The notes beneath the pieces are model-generated. The model was not told where the DNA came from. It was given only the letters and a program-made list of their open reading frames with translations, and made no database searches. DNA of 19,497 nt from UBA5704 sp036264355 (GTDB lineage Bacteria; Acidobacteriota; Thermoanaerobaculia; Multivoradales; UBA5704). Both the position numbers and the translations under genes were made by a program. Of this stretch, positions 17,194 to 19,497 are shown in pieces. The stretch lies in NCBI GenBank assembly GCA_036264355.1, contig DATARD010000161.1, forward strand, positions 1 through 19,497, read 5' to 3'. Numbering within the stretch: the stretch's first letter is position 1; every line of letters starts with the position of its first letter.

Positions 17194-17907
17194 TCAGGGC
17201 TTGCCGTACACCGGAGCCAGGAACGCGGCCTCGAAATCCGGCCCGACCACCGGGATGCGCAAGGCGACCTGCCAGTAGGTCGCTTCGTCCTGGCTGAGGT
17301 CGGTGCCGGGGAGGTCCGGAGGGATGGTGAAGGCGAGGTTGAGCGTGCGCAGCTTCTCCTGCTCGACCGGGATCGGGATCTCGGAGATCTGTTGATAGAG
17401 GATGGTGGGCTCGAGAGGGGCTTCGCCGCCGGCTTCCGCGGCCCCTCGTTGGTCGCGGACGCAGCGCAGGACGGTGCGGACGGCGCCGATGGGCTCGAGG
17501 ACCGGCCGCAGGATCAGCATGCCTTGCAGCCGGCCGCCGGGAAAGACGGGGAGGGTCGTCCAGCGCAGGCGCGTCCGGCGCACGTCCCGCCAGATCCGGA
17601 GGAGGAGGTCGAAGAGGATCGAGACTCCGAGGAGATCGAGGAGGACGACCAGGTTTTCGAGCAGGTGACTGTGGGTGAGGAGCGCGAGGTTGGCGATCGC
17701 GATCACCGCGAGGGCGATCACCCGGCTGAGCAGCGGTCCGCGTTGGATGACCGAGTACTCCGGCTCCTGCCCGGCGGGGTTCCAGCCGTCGGTGGTCCAG
17801 GGCTCCTGGCGGTTCCCAGGCGCGGTGCGCAGCCCGGCCGTCCCGAGAGACGACCGGGAGGGTGCGTACAGATGTTGTGGCTCGCGCGTCTCCTCGATCG
17901 GTTCCAT
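17194..17907 (-). CDS. two-helix membrane protein with C-terminal beta domain, unknown
   Basis: The 237-residue protein has a hydrophilic N-terminus (1-55) and two hydrophobic segments at about 60-78 and 84-103, with a short turn between. An Arg-rich stretch (RIWRDVRRTRLRW) precedes a soluble domain from about 118 on. The ending DEATYWQVALRIPVVGPDFEAAFLAPVY has a form I loosely connect with membrane proteins whose C-terminal beta-sandwich ends in 'YWxLxVxAxxPGxDFxAxFxVPVY' (some annotated DUF3592). I do not name a function. The ATG at 17905-17907 is chosen from a TAGGAT-like ribosome site and its position 23 nt after the stop of the upstream VWFA-related gene, which suggests co-transcription. 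Confidence 0.7.
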   Translation of the reverse strand: MEPIEETREPQHLYAPSRSSLGTAGLRTAPGNRQEPWTTDGWNPAGQEPEYSVIQRGPLLSRVIALAVIAIANLALLTHSHLLENLVVLLDLLGVSILFDLLLRIWRDVRRTRLRWTTLPVFPGGRLQGMLILRPVLEPIGAVRTVLRCVRDQRGAAEAGGEAPLEPTILYQQISEIPIPVEQEKLRTLNLAFTIPPDLPGTDLSQDEATYWQVALRIPVVGPDFEAAFLAPVYGKP

Positions 17908-17930
17908 GGCGCCATCCTACCAGCCGGCGC

Positions 17931-19445
17931 CTAGCGCGACAGGTCGACGACCGCTCCCCCCCAACGGCTGCCGGCGAGGTCTTCGACGACGACGGAGACT
18001 CGCGTTGCGCCGCTGGGAATCTGCAGCGCCACGGTGTGCTCCCAGCCTTTGTCGAGGCTCGCCGCGGCGAGCACGACATGCTGCACGTCGGACCGGTTGT
18101 CGTAGGTGATCGAGAGGCGTAGCGGACCGGCGGTGGTTGCGGCCACGGGAGCGAGACGCACGCGCAAGGTGCTTCCGGCCGCGCTGGCGTCCACCTTGAG
18201 CGTGCCGCCGGAGACCGGATTGCCGGCGGCGAGGAGACGGGCGCGGGCCGCGTCGAGCTCGTCGGGCGGCGAGGACTTGACCCAGCGCTGGCCGCGCAAC
18301 GGCGCGGTGTCCGAAGGGAGCCTCACCTCGACCGTGTGGAGCTTGCCGTTGAGCGCTTCGGGCGCCTGGTACCAGACCCGCCAGCGCTTGCCGAGCCCGG
18401 TGATCGCCGGGCGCACCTGCGACTCGACGCCGAGGATCGTGCCCGACGTCGGCTGGGCCAGGGCCATGAGCGGCGCGGACTCGGGGCGGGTGAAGACGTC
18501 GGTGACGCTTTCGTGCTGCAACGGGTCATCGTGGTGCCGCATGGGGATGACCGGCGGCGCCGAGTTGGTGTGCTCGCTGCCGCCGCTCTGGATGCGGATG
18601 CGCTCCATGTCCGCCATCGCGACACGCTCGCGGTCCGGTTGCGTGTCATGGTAGGGCATCGCGAAGGTGATCCAGCCGGCGGCGGAGAGGAAGCGCGCGG
18701 TCTCGTGGAGCGACGCGGCGGCGGTGCCGGGTGGCAGCGGCGATCCGGCGTCCGCCGCCGTGATGAGGTCCGCCTCGCCGGGCGGTGGCGGGAAGCCGTC
18801 GAGAACGAAGAACAGAGCCTGGCCGCCCTGAGCACTACCGCCGGATTGCCCGGCCAGGAAGGCGGTCAGCCGGTCGAGCTGGAGGCGCAGGGCCGCCACG
18901 TTCACCACCGGCAGCGCGGCCTCGCGTCCGGGCGGCTGCGCCTCGATCTTCTTCCGCGCCTGATCGGCGAGATCGCCGAGGAGGGTCGAGATCCCGGCTG
19001 CGTCGGTCGTCGCGGACAGCATCACGCGGGGCTCGGGATTGGCGACAACGATGTCGACGGTGCCGAGCTTGGTGAGCTCGCGGGCCTGCCGGGCGAGGAT
19101 CAGGGCGGCGCCGCGGGTGGTCTCGGAGCTGGCGAGGACCTGGTCGAAGTAGAGGACGATGTGCCAGGGGCGGGAGCTCCCCTCGGCGCGCAACGGCTCG
19201 GCCTTGAGCACCTGCCGCGCCTCGCCGCCGTCGAAGACGAGGAGGTCCGCGGGCTTGAATTTACCGCTGTCGGGCGGCTCGATGATCAACCCGATCTCAC
19301 GCACCTGGATCTCCGCCTGGAACGCCTGGGTCTTGTCCTGGGCAGCGGCGGAGCCGCCACAGAGGAGGAGCAGCAGGAGCGGGAGAGTGAAGACGATGGG
19401 GGAGAGGTTCCTGCGGTTGGGGAGCACGGCCAGCGTCGGGAACAT
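17931..19445 (-). CDS. secreted VWFA-related acidobacterial-type protein
   Basis: This 504-residue protein has a signal peptide (IVFTLPLLLLLLCGGSAAAQ), then FQAEIQVREIGLIIE...FKPADLLVFDGGEARQVLKAEPL. This last stretch resembles the opening of the VWFA-related domain found mostly in Acidobacteriota ('V-x-V-V-x-D ... L-x-x-x-D-F-x-V-x-x-x-G'). The VWA core follows (PWHIVLYFDQVLASSETTRGAALILARQA). The metal site (MIDAS, Asp-x-Ser-x-Ser) is not kept: Asp101 is followed by Gln-Val-Leu-Ala. The last third is beta-rich and may bind a partner. The ATG at 19443-19445 follows AGGAGG about six nt upstream. It is probably exported to the periplasm or outside, role unknown. The upstream 52 nt at the window edge hold only this ribosome site, so a promoter may lie beyond. 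Confidence 0.8.
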   Translation of the reverse strand: MFPTLAVLPNRRNLSPIVFTLPLLLLLLCGGSAAAQDKTQAFQAEIQVREIGLIIEPPDSGKFKPADLLVFDGGEARQVLKAEPLRAEGSSRPWHIVLYFDQVLASSETTRGAALILARQARELTKLGTVDIVVANPEPRVMLSATTDAAGISTLLGDLADQARKKIEAQPPGREAALPVVNVAALRLQLDRLTAFLAGQSGGSAQGGQALFFVLDGFPPPPGEADLITAADAGSPLPPGTAAASLHETARFLSAAGWITFAMPYHDTQPDRERVAMADMERIRIQSGGSEHTNSAPPVIPMRHHDDPLQHESVTDVFTRPESAPLMALAQPTSGTILGVESQVRPAITGLGKRWRVWYQAPEALNGKLHTVEVRLPSDTAPLRGQRWVKSSPPDELDAARARLLAAGNPVSGGTLKVDASAAGSTLRVRLAPVAATTAGPLRLSITYDNRSDVQHVVLAAASLDKGWEHTVALQIPSGATRVSVVVEDLAGSRWGGAVVDLSR

Positions 19446-19497
19446 GGAGGGCCTCCTGAGATTGCTCCGCCCGGAGGCGCCGGATGTAGCACCCGCC

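Overview
The window is GC-rich and gene-dense, with almost no space between genes. The gene content fits Acidobacteriota, probably a Thermoanaerobaculia-like or related soil lineage. The pointers are a secreted protein resembling the VWFA-related acidobacterial family, a giant beta-propeller hybrid sensor kinase, several secreted hydrolases with N-terminal signals, and many 4-nt stop/start overlaps. The taxonomy is inference from gene content, not from a marker gene.

Left part (1-5674, all genes on the minus strand). At the edge lies a palindromic, repeat-like element (53-165). Next is a two-gene cassette: a small conserved protein overlapping a nucleotidyltransferase-fold protein. Then comes the most interesting locus. 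Two near-identical ~60-residue peptides, each with three conserved cysteines, flank one very large hybrid histidine kinase gene in the same orientation: peptide (5674-5492), 27-nt gap, kinase (5464-1396), 46-nt gap, peptide (1349-1173), then a strong terminator-like hairpin (1162-1094). The first 16 residues of the peptides are identical and look like the leader of a ribosomally made, modified peptide (RiPP). The kinase carries about 14 beta-propeller repeats, a Y_Y_Y domain, a membrane segment, HisKA, HATPase, receiver and HPt domains. As given it is broken by two 1-nt frameshifts at G-runs, which could be assembly errors or real decay.

Middle part (5741-8986, plus strand). Divergent from the upstream peptide gene are a secreted S41-family peptidase and a tandem pair of secreted serine hydrolases (class C beta-lactamase/PBP fold). 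The first copy has lost two of the three catalytic motifs. The second keeps all three but seems to start at a CTG codon overlapping the stop of the first.

Right-middle part (9160-17189, plus strand). A tight run holds a secreted transglutaminase-like protein, an ECF sigma factor, a four-helix membrane protein that is probably its anti-sigma factor, a bicovalent-type FAD oxidoreductase of the berberine-bridge family, an enolase-superfamily dehydratase closely resembling D(-)-tartrate dehydratase, a secreted DUF1028 protein and an MFS exporter. Spacing and overlaps suggest one transcript. Oxidation of a sugar or polyol followed by sugar-acid dehydration, under ECF control, is a plausible inference.

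Right end (17194-19445, minus strand). A secreted VWFA-related protein is followed 23 nt later by a small two-helix membrane protein. This pair converges on the MFS gene with only 4 nt between. I saw no tRNA, rRNA, CRISPR array, transposase or phage gene.
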